Of a DNA stretch of 64,000 bases, positions 33,356 to 42,519 are shown one piece after another. Below the pieces are notes generated by a model. It did no database searches. It saw only the letters and a program-made list of their open reading frames with translations, and was not told the DNA's origin. Source of the stretch: Nannocystis pusilla (GTDB taxonomy: Bacteria > Myxococcota_A > Polyangia > Nannocystales > Nannocystaceae); the NCBI RefSeq assembly GCF_026626665.1, contig NZ_JAPNKE010000002.1:8285168-8349167 (forward strand), written 5' to 3'. Numbering within the stretch: the stretch's first letter is position 1; each line of letters opens with the position of its first letter. The position numbers were made by a program, and so were the translations under genes.

Positions 33356-34531
33356 TCAGTCGGCCTTGACGCCGGCCGCGGCCGCGTGGGCGCGGTCGCG
33401 GACCCACTTGGAGATCGCCCGCAGCGGCTCGGCCCTGTCGCCGAGCGGGGCGGCGATCGCGTCGCACTCGCCGACCAGCTCGTCGACGCGGGCCAGCGCC
33501 TGCGTGCGCAGGGCCTTCTGGTCGTCGTCGAGGACGTCGTCGGCGTGCTGGAACGCGATGCCGAACTTGAGGCCCCACGTCTCGAGCGAGCGCACCGTGT
33601 CGGCGTCGGCGCCGGCGTAGAGGGCCCCGAGCGCGCCGGCGGCCGCGTAGAGCGCCCCGGTCTTGAGCGCGTGGACCTGCTCGAGCGCGGTGAGGTCGTG
33701 GGCGTCCTGCCCGAGGGCCAGGTCGAGCGCCTGCCCGCCGACCATGCCGTCGACGCCGGAGTGGTGGGCGAGGACGCGGGCGGCTGCGACCAGGTTGGCG
33801 GGCGGCACGCCGTCGGCCCCGCGCATCAGCGCCATGAAGGCCTGGCTGAGCAGCGCGTCGCCGATGAGGATCCCGCCGGCGTGGCCGAACGCGACGTGGA
33901 CGGTCGGCTGGCCGCGGCGCTCGAGGTCGTTGTCCATCGCCGGCAGGTCGTCGTGCACGAGCGAGTAGGCGTGGACCATCTCCAGCGCGCAGCAGGCCGG
34001 CAGCGCGGCCTCGGCGGTGCCGCCGACGGCCTCGCAGGCGGCGATGATCACCAGCGGTCGCATGCGCTTGCCGCCCTGCAGCACCGCGTAGCGCATGCCT
34101 TCCTTGAGGCGGCCGGGGTCGCCGGCGCCGGCCTCGGGCAGCGCGCGCACGATGGCCTCGTCGACCAGCCGGCGGCGCTCGCCGAGGTAAGCGTTGAGCT
34201 CAAAGTTTTCGTCATCGTCGTCACTCTCTTCCGCTTCGCCGGCCCCGGGGAACGGCACCGCCTCGTCGCGGCCCTCGAGGAGGACCTCGACCCGCTGTTC
34301 GACCGCGTCGAGCAGGGACGTGCCGCGCCGCGCGAGTCGCACGCCGTCTTCGAAGCGCTGCAAGGCCGTCTCGAGCGGGAGGTCCCCGGCCTCGAGCTCG
34401 GCGACCACACGCTCGAGGCTGGCGAGCACCTGATCGATGGCGGGGCCGTCGCGCGCCGGCTCCGCCGCGGGGTCGGCGGGTTTCCCGGCGGCGGGGCGCT
34501 TGGATGGGTTCGGTTTGCCCGGGGACGCCAT
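33356..34531 (-). CDS. Fusion of exonuclease VII small subunit and farnesyl diphosphate synthase
   Basis: A single 391-residue frame joins two normally separate proteins. Residues about 30-95 match XseB (LASLERVVAELEAGDLPLET followed by ALQRFEDGVRLAR). After an acidic linker (ESDDDDENFELNAYL), residues 105-391 are a trans-isoprenyl diphosphate synthase. It has GGKRMRPLVIIAACEAVGG, the first Asp-rich motif HDDLPAMDND and the second FQHADDVLDDD, which bind Mg-diphosphate. The IspA part makes farnesyl (C15) diphosphate for undecaprenyl and quinone synthesis. In many bacteria xseB and ispA are adjacent genes, so this is a physical fusion of neighbours. It is divergent from the Fur-family gene by 80 bp. 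Confidence 0.88.
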   Translation of the reverse strand: MASPGKPNPSKRPAAGKPADPAAEPARDGPAIDQVLASLERVVAELEAGDLPLETALQRFEDGVRLARRGTSLLDAVEQRVEVLLEGRDEAVPFPGAGEAEESDDDDENFELNAYLGERRRLVDEAIVRALPEAGAGDPGRLKEGMRYAVLQGGKRMRPLVIIAACEAVGGTAEAALPACCALEMVHAYSLVHDDLPAMDNDLERRGQPTVHVAFGHAGGILIGDALLSQAFMALMRGADGVPPANLVAAARVLAHHSGVDGMVGGQALDLALGQDAHDLTALEQVHALKTGALYAAAGALGALYAGADADTVRSLETWGLKFGIAFQHADDVLDDDQKALRTQALARVDELVGECDAIAAPLGDRAEPLRAISKWVRDRAHAAAAGVKAD

Positions 34532-34611
34532 GCGGCCGCGGAGTATACGGGCCGGAGATCCGCCCTCGCAACGCTTGCCGCGGCGGCTTTGCCGCGATAG
34601 GTTTCCTGCCG

Positions 34612-35121
34612 ATGCACGACCGTCGGCATTCCGCGGAGCCCGACATCGAGAGCTTGATGGGGCAGTTCCACGCCTACCTCAGCAAGAAGCAGCTCAAGTC
34701 GACCCGCCAGCGCGACCTCATCGCCCAGAAATTCTTCGCCGCTCACGGCCACATCAGCATCGAGGAGCTGCTCAACCTGAGCCGCGCCGAGAACCCGCGG
34801 ATCGGCTACGCGACCGTCTACCGGACCTTGAAGCTGCTCGCCGAGTGCGGCCTCGCGGCCCAGCGCCGCTTCGGCGACGGCCAGACGATGTACGAGACCG
34901 CCGGCGACACCGAGCACCACGACCACCTGATCTGCATCGAGTGCCAGCACGTGCTCGAGTTCCAGAACGACGACATCGAACACGAGCAGGAGCGGGTCGC
35001 CCGCAGCTTCGGGTTCAGCCTGGTCCGCCACCGGCTCGAGCTCTACGGCCTTTGCCCCAGAGCGCGTGGGATCAAGGGCGGGTGGTGCCCGAACGAAGAG
35101 CAGCGCAAGCTCAGCGACTGA
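34612..35121 (+). CDS. Fur-family metalloregulator
   Basis: A 169-residue Fur/PerR/Zur-type repressor. The winged helix is STRQRDLIAQKFFAAHGHIS through YATVYRTLKLLAECGLA. The metal-binding hinge and dimerisation region is EHHDHLICIECQHVLEFQND with HHDH and CIEC. The usual second CxxC structural zinc pair is replaced by a C-terminal LCPRARGIKGGWCP with Cys spaced 12 apart. The cognate metal is not clear. The ATG at 34612 fits the family. It is followed by a small Cys-rich membrane protein gene 26 bp later, which suggests an iron-related locus. Confidence 0.88.
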   Translation: MHDRRHSAEPDIESLMGQFHAYLSKKQLKSTRQRDLIAQKFFAAHGHISIEELLNLSRAENPRIGYATVYRTLKLLAECGLAAQRRFGDGQTMYETAGDTEHHDHLICIECQHVLEFQNDDIEHEQERVARSFGFSLVRHRLELYGLCPRARGIKGGWCPNEEQRKLSD

Positions 35122-35147
35122 CGTAAGCTTTTGTGCTCCGCGTCACC

Positions 35148-35447
35148 ATGCCCGAAGCCGATCTCCAGGTCCTGCTGCAACAGCTCGCCGCGCTCGCCGC
35201 CGTCGCCCTGGCCGCGGGCTGGCTCACTGCGCGCTGGCTGATCCGCCGCCGGGCCGACTGCGGCGGCTCGTGTGCCCGCTGCGAGGGCGCGAGCGCGTGC
35301 GAGAAGGCTGGTGGGACAGCCCCGCCCGGGCCCGGGCCGAGCTCCACTTCGCCCCGCGGCGTGCGTGTACCCGCCCTCCGCGTCATGCAGTCCGGGCCCG
35401 GTTCGGCCGCTCACCCGGGAAATCTGCCCGGGCCCCCCGCCGTCTGA
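35148..35447 (+). CDS. Small membrane protein with Cys cluster
   Basis: A 99-residue protein with one N-terminal TM helix (AALAAVALAAGWLTARWLI) followed at once by CGGSCARCEGASAC, then a Pro/Gly-rich tail. The TM-plus-Cys layout resembles FeoB-associated Cys-rich membrane proteins. Together with the Fur-type gene directly upstream it suggests iron handling. The tail is GC-rich and could be shadow sequence after a frameshift, so the C-terminus is uncertain. ATG at 35148 chosen over GTG 35133. Confidence 0.55.
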   Translation: MPEADLQVLLQQLAALAAVALAAGWLTARWLIRRRADCGGSCARCEGASACEKAGGTAPPGPGPSSTSPRGVRVPALRVMQSGPGSAAHPGNLPGPPAV

Positions 35448-35472
35448 CCCGGCACATCGGAGCCTCTCACCC

Positions 35473-35856
35473 ATGCGCAAAGCCTCGCGTCCTCTCCTCC
35501 TCGTCTCCCTCGCCCTCGCCCTGGGCGCCTGCGCCGGCGGTTACTCCGGCAGGTTCAAGGGCAACGGCACCGGCGCGCGCGTGCCGGCCTCGCAGGTCAA
35601 GACCGTCGCCTCCAAGGAGGCCCTCGGCGACACCGCGTACACCCAGCTCGGCACCGCCATCGGCAAGGCTCCCACCGCGCAGGAGGCCGTCGACCTGGCC
35701 AAGCAGCACTGCGGCATGAACGGCGGCAACCTGCTGATCCTCAACACCGAGCCCTATCAGTCCGGCAGCCGCTACATCGCCGACGCCGCCTGCGGCACCG
35801 ACGGCACGGCCCCCAAGACCGCCAACACCTCCGGCAAGGGCAAGCCCGCCCGCTGA
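35473..35856 (+). CDS. Small lipoprotein
   Basis: A 127-residue exported lipoprotein. The signal peptide has lipobox ALGAC (RPLLLVSLALALGACAGG). The mature domain includes ALGDTAYTQLGTAIGKAP and KQHCGMNGGNLLILNTEPYQ, with two cysteines (one in each half) likely forming a disulfide, and a low-complexity Lys/Thr end. The pattern resembles small surface lipoproteins whose fold resembles DUF4156/RcsF-type proteins, but the match is only by eye. It converges with the PilZ-REC-PATAN gene, with a long PAL cluster in the gap. Confidence 0.7.
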   Translation: MRKASRPLLLVSLALALGACAGGYSGRFKGNGTGARVPASQVKTVASKEALGDTAYTQLGTAIGKAPTAQEAVDLAKQHCGMNGGNLLILNTEPYQSGSRYIADAACGTDGTAPKTANTSGKGKPAR

Positions 35857-35902
35857 GCCGGCCCGCCGGGCGCCCGCGAGCCGGGCGCTCGGACGTCCAC
35901 GC

Positions 35903-36030
35903 GTGTCCCCCGAGGACCTGCCCCAGGAGACATGTCTCCGGGCGCATGCTCGCCTGGACATGTCCCCGGGCGCATGCCCGTCCAGACATGTCCGTCAGAG
36001 CATGTCCTCTCGGACCTGCCCTGACGGACC
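35903..36030. repeat. Long PAL cluster between convergent genes
   Basis: At least six half-elements in 128 bp: GGAGACATGTCTCC (perfect palindrome), GGCGCATGCTCG, GGACATGTCC, GGCGCATGCCC, AGACATGTCC and GAGCATGTCC. Many alternative hairpins are possible. Confidence 0.75.
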
Positions 36031-36034
36031 TACT

Positions 36035-37051
36035 TTAAAGATCCTGGTCGAACGAGCCGGACTGACTGGCGATCAGCCGCTCGAGGCGCGCGCTCTCGTT
36101 GGCCTCGTCTTCGCGGCGGGCGTGCTCCATCAGCAGGTAGGTGATCGACAGCGGCTCGAGCGTGAGGTCGTGCATCTCGCGCGGCTCGAGCGTGAAGAAC
36201 TCGAACTGGCCGCCCTCCCAGCTCAGCAGGTCGAACACGCGGTCGATCGCGGAGGCGGCGTAGCCGAGGTTCTTGACGTCGCGCAGCGTGCCCTGCACGA
36301 GCCGCAGCACCGCGCTGTCTTGCCCGCTCTCGAGCCGCAGGTCGCCGGTCTTCTTCTCGGCCTCGAGGAACGACAGCACGCTGCCGAGGCGCACGTGCTG
36401 CAGGTCGCCCCGCAGCCCGCGGTTCTCGACGGCCCCGAGGCCGGCCCGGCGCGCGACCACTCCTTGCAGGCGCGCGACGATCTCGTCCGGCGACAGGTTC
36501 TTCGGCAGGTAGTCGTCGACGCCCATGCGATAGCCCTGGAGCCGCGACATGTCGTCGGACAGCGCGGTCAGGAACACCACCGGCACGTGGGCCAGCTTCT
36601 TGCGGCCGCGGGCCATCCGCAGCAGCGTCCAGCCGTCCATCTCCGGCATCTCGACGTCGGTGAGCAGCAGGTCCGGCTCGCTCTTGAGCGCGGCGGAGAT
36701 CGCCATCAGCCCGTTGTCGGCGGTGGTGATGTTCAGCCCGCGTTCGCGCAGCGCCGCGGCCAGCTCGGTGCGCACGCTGGCCTGGTCGTCGACCAGCAGC
36801 ACGTTGAGCGGGCGCGTCGGCGGCGGCTCCGCCTTCGGGCTGGTCGACGCGTCGAGCACCGAGTTCACGCACAGGCCGAAGATCCGCTCCTGCTCGGCCG
36901 TGAACGCGGCCAGCTGGATCAGCGTGCCCTTGCCGCCGTCGGCCCCGAGATCGACCGCCGTCCCGCTCAGGTACAAAATGGCGCGGTTGGGCAGGCTCAG
37001 CTTCACTCGCACCGGCTGGTTCGCCTCGAGGCTGCGCACGCCGGGGAGCAA
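36035..37051 (-). CDS. PilZ-like, receiver and PATAN (DUF4388) regulator
   Basis: A regulator with a receiver domain (VLLVDDQASVRTELAAALRE, LLTDVEMPEMDGW with phospho-Asp, and Lys in DYLPKN) and a C-terminal PATAN/DUF4388 domain (LRGDLQHVRLGSVLSFLEAE). Upstream of the TTG at 37051 the same frame is open to about 37150 and encodes DDFLVEYTDNLRRGFLLLPG, the start of a PilZ-type domain of the myxobacterial kind. No ATG or GTG is found there; an ATG at 37172 lies in the next frame. The true start is therefore probably upstream with a frameshift. Role: phosphorelay output, possibly linked to motility or c-di-GMP. Confidence 0.75.
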   Translation of the reverse strand: MLPGVRSLEANQPVRVKLSLPNRAILYLSGTAVDLGADGGKGTLIQLAAFTAEQERIFGLCVNSVLDASTSPKAEPPPTRPLNVLLVDDQASVRTELAAALRERGLNITTADNGLMAISAALKSEPDLLLTDVEMPEMDGWTLLRMARGRKKLAHVPVVFLTALSDDMSRLQGYRMGVDDYLPKNLSPDEIVARLQGVVARRAGLGAVENRGLRGDLQHVRLGSVLSFLEAEKKTGDLRLESGQDSAVLRLVQGTLRDVKNLGYAASAIDRVFDLLSWEGGQFEFFTLEPREMHDLTLEPLSITYLLMEHARREDEANESARLERLIASQSGSFDQDL

Positions 37052-37292
37052 CAGGAACCCGCGTCGCAGGTTGTCTGTGTACTCTACGAGGAAGTCGTCG
37101 TAGGATTCGAGCGCACGCCGAACGTGGCGATCTTCGCAGGCTTCGGCGCGTCAGCCATTCCCGTCGCGACATCCTACGGGTTTTCCCCGCGAGGATCCAA
37201 CGACAGTCTTCACTGGCCCCCACGCCACTCACTCGAGATAGTATCTGCAAGTGAACATTTCGCGCAGCGCACCGAGGCACGCCAGGCCGGGC

Positions 37293-38495
37293 ATGAGCGC
37301 GTCCGTGGCGCTGAGCTCGCTCGGCGCCTTTGCGCTCGTCCTCGCGTCGATGTTCGTGGTGCCGTTCGCGCTGTGGTGCAACTTTTCGCTCGCGCGCACC
37401 GCCCAGCTCGACGCCCGCGTGTCGGCCCCGTGGCTGTGGATCCTCGCGTTCATCGTCACTCTGGGCCTGCCTGTCGCCCTCGCCGTGTGGAAGTACGGCA
37501 CGGACGGCCGACGCCTGTCCGCGGCGATGATGTGGCTGCCGCTGCTGTGGATTGGCCGCGATCCTCCTCTGCACTCAGGTGATCCCGGGCCTGCTCGTCC
37601 AGTCGCTCCGGGCCCAGGGCGACCTCGCGGGCAAGCGCTTCGGCGACTCTCACAAGGTCGCGCGGATCCTCAGTGCGGTGGGTAACGGACTGGCAGATCG
37701 CCTCGCCCCGCCCGTCCCCGCCGCTCCCCGCGCCGCAGCGCGCGAGTCCGCGCCCACGCCCGCGCCGATCACCGCCGTCGCGGGCGCAGCGCCCGGCACC
37801 GCCATCGCCGTGCCGTTCTCCGCCGCCGGCAACGCGATCCTCATGAACGTCGAGCTCGAGGCCCCGCGGGTCGACTCAGCTTGCCGTATCTGTTCGACAC
37901 CGGCGCCTCGTTCACCACGGTGCACACCGAGACCGCCGCCAAGCTCGGGCTCAACGTCCCGCCCGACGCGCCCACGCTGCAGTTCAACACCGCCAGCGGC
38001 CCGCGCGAGAGTCGGATGGTCTACTTGCCGAAGCTGCGCCTCGGCGGCATCGAGCTCAAGGGCCTGCTCGTGTCGGTGTGTGACGGCTGCGCCAACGACC
38101 GCTCGCAGGGTCTGCTCGGGCTCAACGTCATGCGCGAGTTCCTGGTCGAGATGGACTACCAGGCCGAGCGCATGAAGCTGCTGCCGCGCCCGCACGAGGG
38201 CCGGGCCAACCGCGCCTACGACATCTATCCGGCGGTGCAGATCGAGGTCGAGGGCTCGCCGGAGATCTGGCTCGGACGGATCCGCTGGGTCCTGCTGGTC
38301 AAGAACCGCAGCACCGTGGCGATCGAGAACGTGGTCCCCGAGGTCCACTTCTCCGACGGCCAGCGCATGGCCGGCGCGCCGATCGCCCGCATCGAGCCGG
38401 GCGGCTCCGGTCGCTCGCTGGTCGAGGGCAAGACGCTCGCCGAGGACCACGAGAAGCTCGGCTTCACCCTCGCGCTCGCCGAGGCCTACTGGTGA
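37293..38495 (+). CDS. Membrane-anchored retropepsin-like aspartic protease (two frameshifts)
   Basis: About 400 residues after correction. The N-terminal part has two or three TM helices (LGAFALVLASMFVVPFALW, LWILAFIVTLGLPVALAVW). After an Ala/Pro-rich linker comes the clan AA active site PYLFDTGASFTTVHTE with the catalytic Asp, then GLLGLNVMREF as the hydrophobic flap/core motif. Frame changes occur near 37551 and 37876, each restored by adding one base. Bacterial retropepsin-like proteases act as single-motif dimers. The stop overlaps the start region of the next gene, so an operon with the GIDE-like and TPR genes is likely. A GTG at 37251 is an alternative start. Confidence 0.7.
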
Positions 38496-38500
38496 TCGCC

Positions 38501-39216
38501 ATGATGGTCGAAGAAGCCGCGCCGGCGTTCGAGTGGTCCTACGTCGTCCTCGCCGTCCTGATCCCGGTAGCGATCCTCGTCTACATGCTCGGCAACTTCC
38601 GGGCGAAGCGCCTCGGCAGCGCCCGCAACCTCGAGCCCAAGGGTCGTCGCATGCCCAAGGGCGCGATCAAGACCGACGCGCAGTTCTCCGGCTTCGTCGC
38701 CCGCGCCCTCGAGCGCGGCCTGCTCACGCCGATCGCCTCCGCCGAGGCCCAGCCGATCATGATCCGCGGCGTCATCACCTCCGCCGACGGCAACCTCGGC
38801 GGCCCCCGGGGCGCGAGTGCGTGTGGCGCAACCGCAGCGGCGCCCCGCGTGACGCCGCCGTCGCCGCCGAGTTCGTCGTCGTCGCCGACAGCAGCGGCCG
38901 CGCCACCGTCGAGAACCTCGAGCGCGCCGAGGTCATCGGCCCCGAAGAGAAGGCCGGCCCGCGCGTGGCCAGCACGGGGCTCTACATCGGCGACGAGGTC
39001 GAGGTCATCGGTCGGTTCAAACCCGAGCGCTTCGGCAGCGACCCCGACCCGACCCGGCTCGTCTACGGCTCGCTGGGCGGCGACGGCAACCTCTACGTGC
39101 GGGTTCACAGCCGGCCGAATCCGCCCGCGCCCGCAGAAACTCCCGTCCGCGCCGCCGCCGAGGCGCTATCCTCCCCTCCCTCCCCCGCACAGGCCCCGCA
39201 GGAGACCACCGAATGA
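38501..39216 (+). CDS. Single-pass membrane protein, GIDE-like domain (frameshifted)
   Basis: About 239 residues after correction. One TM helix lies at the N-terminus (YVVLAVLIPVAILVYMLGNF). The soluble part has PIMIRGVITSADGNL, then after a frame change at a run of five C (38803-38807) continues GRECVWRNRSGA, FVVVADSSGRATVE and YIGDEVEVIGRF. The order of a CVW-type strand, a D-S/T-G-A strand and a late G-D-EV strand resembles the GIDE domain of membrane E3 ligase relatives, whose bacterial role is unknown. The stop overlaps the next start (ATGA). ATG at 38501 is preferred; GTG 38492 overlaps the previous stop. Confidence 0.65.
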
Positions 39217-40048
39217 AGCGCATCCTCGTCTGCCTCGCCGCGTTCAGCCTGACCGCCGCCTGCAAGAAGTCCGCGGACACCGACAAGCCGTCCGACGACA
39301 AGCCCACCACCGAAGTCGGCGACAAGCCTGCCGCCGCGCCCAGCGAGCCCGACCCGCCGGCCATCGCCGAGGCCCGCCAGAAGTACATCGCCGGCCAGTA
39401 CGGCCAGGTCATCGAGAGCATGAAGCCGCTGGTCGACGACCTCAAGTCGAAGCAGAAGGCCCGCGCCTCGGGCCTCGGCGCCGCCTGGCTGTCGCTCGCG
39501 CTCGCCGAGGACGTCGTCGAGAACGCCAAGGACCCGGCCGACCACGCCCAGGCGATGGCCGAGCAGACCGGCGACCCCGAGGTGAAGATCGCCGCCAAGC
39601 TGGCCCAGGGCACCTACAAGCTCAAGACCGAGGACTTCGCCGGCGCCGCCGCCGACTTCGAGGAGGCCTACAACCTCCAGAAGGACGGCCCCAACGCCGG
39701 CCTCGCCCTCGTCATGTACGGCAACACCAAGATCAACCTCGCCTTCGGCGGCGAGGACAACGCGATCGTCAACCCCGGCGAGCTCGACTCCGCCGCCTCG
39801 ACCTTCGTCAAGGCCCAGCGCCTGGTCGAGAAGCAGCCCGGCAACGAACTCATCGGCGCCCGCGCGCTCGAGGGCCAGGCCGCCGTGGTCCGCTACAAGG
39901 ACAAGAAGAACACGCCCGAGGCGTGCCGCCTGATCGGCGAGGCCACCAAGATCTACACCAGCAAGGGCGCCGGCCAGCCCTTGATCGACGCGGCCAACGC
40001 GCTCCAGGACGAGGCCAGCTGCGGCCCCCGGCCGCCGCCACGCCCTGA
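39213..40048 (+). CDS. TPR-like lipoprotein (frameshift at 3' end)
   Basis: About 278 residues. The signal peptide has lipobox LTAAC (KRILVCLAAFSLTAAC). An acidic/Pro linker is followed by helical repeats resembling TPR (AEARQKYIAGQYGQVIESM, LKTEDFAGAAADFEEAYNLQ). The open frame runs on to 40655 across the lysS start, which is implausible. Adding one C at the run of five C (40025-40029) ends the protein at TGA 40046-40048. It is coupled to the GIDE-like gene by ATGA. With the aspartic protease this makes a three-gene envelope operon. Confidence 0.75.
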
Positions 40049-40079
40049 GCACCCGCCCGCCCGCGAGCGAGGTCGTCGA

Positions 40080-40475
40080 TTCGCCCTCGCTCGGGTCCCG
40101 AACGCCGCCACGCGCGGCGTTCGATCGAGCTCCGAACGCCGGCCCTCTCGCACGCACTGCCCCGGTGCGCCGAGACGGTCCCCTCCTGATCCGACCCACC
40201 TCGCGCGGCCCCCTTCTGCGCTCCGGCCGGCGCGCCTCAGCTTCGCGCGCGGCCCACTTCTACGCGCTCCGGAGGTCACGCCTCGGCCTCGCGCGCGGCG
40301 GCCGAGCTCCGACCGTCGCGCGGCGGCCGAAGCCTCCGACGGTCACGCCGCGACCTCGGCCTCGATCGGCCCCCGCGCCACGCACCGCGTCCGCCGCGTG
40401 GGTCGCCTCGCTCACGCCGCGCTCGCCGCTCGTCGATCGGCACCGCGACCCGCCCGCGACCCGCGGGTGCAGCGT
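40080..40475. repeat. Degenerate GC-rich repeat region upstream of lysS
   Basis: No gene is seen. Diverged copies of about 35-45 bp beginning GCTCCG and containing TCGCGCGCGGC recur between 40215 and 40370. The style resembles the decayed array at 15781-16135 but I cannot align them reliably by eye. Confidence 0.4.
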
Positions 40476-40572
40476 TCAAACCCTGTCTTCTCCGCGCGCC
40501 GCCGCAAAGTCACCAGCGGTCGTGAGCGCGGGGCTTCTGCGGCGGCGCGCATCTGCGACAACACTTCCCGCC

Positions 40573-42213
40573 ATGGATCCCGCAGCGGGTCACGATCCGT
40601 ACCTCAACCACTGGGCCGACGCGGCCGCCGCCAAGACCCTCGCCGCGCACGCTGACGCCAAGGTCGTCACCGTCGCCGCCGGCATCACCCCGTCGGGCGT
40701 CGTGCACGTCGGCAACTTCCGCGAGGTCATCACCGTCGACCTCGTGGCCCGCGCCCTGCGCGACCGCGGCGCCGACGTGCGCTTCATCTACTCGTGGGAC
40801 GACTTCGACGTCCTGCGCAAGGTCCCGGCCGACATGCCGCAGCGCGACATGCTGACCGAGAACCTGCGCCGCAGCATCAGCGCCGTGCCCGACCCGTACG
40901 GCGAGCACGACAGCTACGCCGGGCACAACATCGCCGCCTTCGAAAAGAGCCTCGCCCCGCTCGGCATCCGCCCCGAGTTCATCCGTCAGTCGCAGCGCTA
41001 CCGCGCCGGCGCCTACGCCGACGGCATCCGCCTCGCGCTCAAGCACGCCGCCGACATCCGCGCCGTCCTCAACAGCGTCCGCGACAAGACCACCGCCAAC
41101 ACCCGCCTCGAGGACAACTGGCTGCCGCTGTCCGGCTTCTGCGACAACTGCGGCCGCGACACCCTCACCTTCGCCGTCGAGGGCGAGTGGACCGTCCACT
41201 ACGACTGCAGCGCGTGCAAGCACGCCGCCGACGTCGACCTGCGCCAGGGCGGCAACCTCAAGCTCCCGTGGCGCATCGACTGGCCGATGCGCTGGGCCCA
41301 CGAGCGCGTCTGCTTCGAGCCCGGCGGCAAGGACCACAGCACCGCCGGCGGCAGCTTCGACACCGCCAAGGACATCGTCCGCGTCGTCTATGGCTGGCAG
41401 GCCCCCGAGTACGTCGGCTACGACTTCGTGCGGATCAAGGGCCGCGCCGGCAAGATCTCGAGCTCCAAGGGCGACGTCGTCACCGTCTCCGACTGCCTCG
41501 AGATCTACGAGCCCGAGGTGCTGCGCTGGCTGTTCGTCTCGTTCCGCCCCAACACCGAGTTCCAGATCAGCTTCGACCTCGACGTCATCACCCTCTACGA
41601 GAACTTCGACCGCACGCGGCGGATCGCCTACGGCGTCGAGCCGGCCAAGGACGCCCAGGCGCGCCTGGTCGCCCAGCGCACCATGCAGCTGGCCAGCGTC
41701 GACCACCGGCGGATCGCCGAGGGCGACGTCATGCCGTTCGTGCCCGGCTTCCGCCACCTCAGCATGACGCTGCAGATCTTCGAGGGCGACCTCGACAAGA
41801 CCGTGGCCTACTACGAGGAGGCCGGTCAGGTCGTCGGCGACGAGTCGCGCCGCCTGACCCGCCAGCGCGCCCGCTGCGTGTGGAACTGGATCGCCGAGTG
41901 GGGCCCCGACGAGTTCCGCTACAAGCTCCGCCGCGAGCCCAAGCAGCGCGAGCTGTCCGCCGACGAGGCCACCTGCCTCGCCCGCCTCGTCGCCCCGCTG
42001 CGCGGCCGCGAGGAGATCCGCGAGGACGAGCTGGTCCCGACCATGAAGAGCCTGTGCGAGGGCACCAGCCTCGACAACAAGACCTTCCTCCCGGTCGTCT
42101 ACGACCTGCTCATCGGCCGCGACAAGGGCCCGAAGCTCACCACCCTGATCACCGCGATCGGCCCCGCCCGCGCCCTCTCGCTGCTGACGCCGAGCCTGCC
42201 CGCAGGGACATGA
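40573..42213 (+). CDS. lysS: Lysyl-tRNA synthetase, class I
   Basis: Charges tRNA-Lys. This is the class I (Rossmann-fold) enzyme, found in archaea, spirochaetes, alphaproteobacteria and some deltaproteobacteria, and not the common class II form. The HIGH-type motif is TPSGVVHVGN (about residues 39-48) and the KMSKS-type motif KISSSKG (about 294-300). A zinc-ribbon-like region FCDNCGRDTL and YDCSACK lies in the middle. The frame is open further upstream but the ATG at 40573 (MDPAAGHDPYLNHWAD) gives the family start and 546 residues. It overlaps the next small gene by ATGA. Confidence 0.95.
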   Translation: MDPAAGHDPYLNHWADAAAAKTLAAHADAKVVTVAAGITPSGVVHVGNFREVITVDLVARALRDRGADVRFIYSWDDFDVLRKVPADMPQRDMLTENLRRSISAVPDPYGEHDSYAGHNIAAFEKSLAPLGIRPEFIRQSQRYRAGAYADGIRLALKHAADIRAVLNSVRDKTTANTRLEDNWLPLSGFCDNCGRDTLTFAVEGEWTVHYDCSACKHAADVDLRQGGNLKLPWRIDWPMRWAHERVCFEPGGKDHSTAGGSFDTAKDIVRVVYGWQAPEYVGYDFVRIKGRAGKISSSKGDVVTVSDCLEIYEPEVLRWLFVSFRPNTEFQISFDLDVITLYENFDRTRRIAYGVEPAKDAQARLVAQRTMQLASVDHRRIAEGDVMPFVPGFRHLSMTLQIFEGDLDKTVAYYEEAGQVVGDESRRLTRQRARCVWNWIAEWGPDEFRYKLRREPKQRELSADEATCLARLVAPLRGREEIREDELVPTMKSLCEGTSLDNKTFLPVVYDLLIGRDKGPKLTTLITAIGPARALSLLTPSLPAGT

Positions 42214-42494
42214 GCGAAGAGACAGGCGTCGGTCTGACCGCCGACGCCCGGCGCCGCCTGCTCGAGCTGCTCGGCACCATCGGCGCGTACAACGACAAAG
42301 GCATCGCCTGGACCCGCGCCAGCCCGGCCGCGGTCGCCGAGATGCGCGCCGGTTTCCGCCGGTCGATCGACGCCTTGATCGCCGACCTCGGCGCCGACAA
42401 CCTGCCCGCGCCCGTGCTCGACTACCTGCGCTCGCCGCAGGCCGTCGAGGACGGCGACGGCGAGATGTACCTGTTCGTCCACCGCCTGCGCTGA
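42210..42494 (+). CDS. Small hypothetical protein coupled to lysS
   Basis: A 94-residue soluble protein starting MSEETGVGLTADARRRLLEL, with a conserved-looking core (NDKGIAWTRASPAAVAEMRA) and an end in EMYLFVHRLR. I do not recognise it. Its ATG overlaps the lysS stop (ATGA), so it is translationally coupled. It converges with the beta-helix gene with only a 25 bp gap and no PAL element. The start region itself contains GGGACATGAGC, a PAL-like half-site. Confidence 0.65.
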   Translation: MSEETGVGLTADARRRLLELLGTIGAYNDKGIAWTRASPAAVAEMRAGFRRSIDALIADLGADNLPAPVLDYLRSPQAVEDGDGEMYLFVHRLR

Positions 42495-42519
42495 CGCCCG
42501 CGACGGTCTCGCCTCCGCC

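Noticed and set aside
37293-38495. Programmed frameshifting in the protease gene
   Set aside because: No slippery heptamer or shared downstream structure at the two breaks; simple one-base indels account for both.
40165-40572. N-terminal extension of lysyl-tRNA synthetase
   Set aside because: The frame is open but Arg/Ser/Pro-rich and repeat-derived; the family begins at the ATG at 40573.
40049-40655. Extension of the TPR lipoprotein into lysS
   Set aside because: The sequence turns Arg/Ser/Pro-rich after a run of five C; adding one base ends the gene at 40048.
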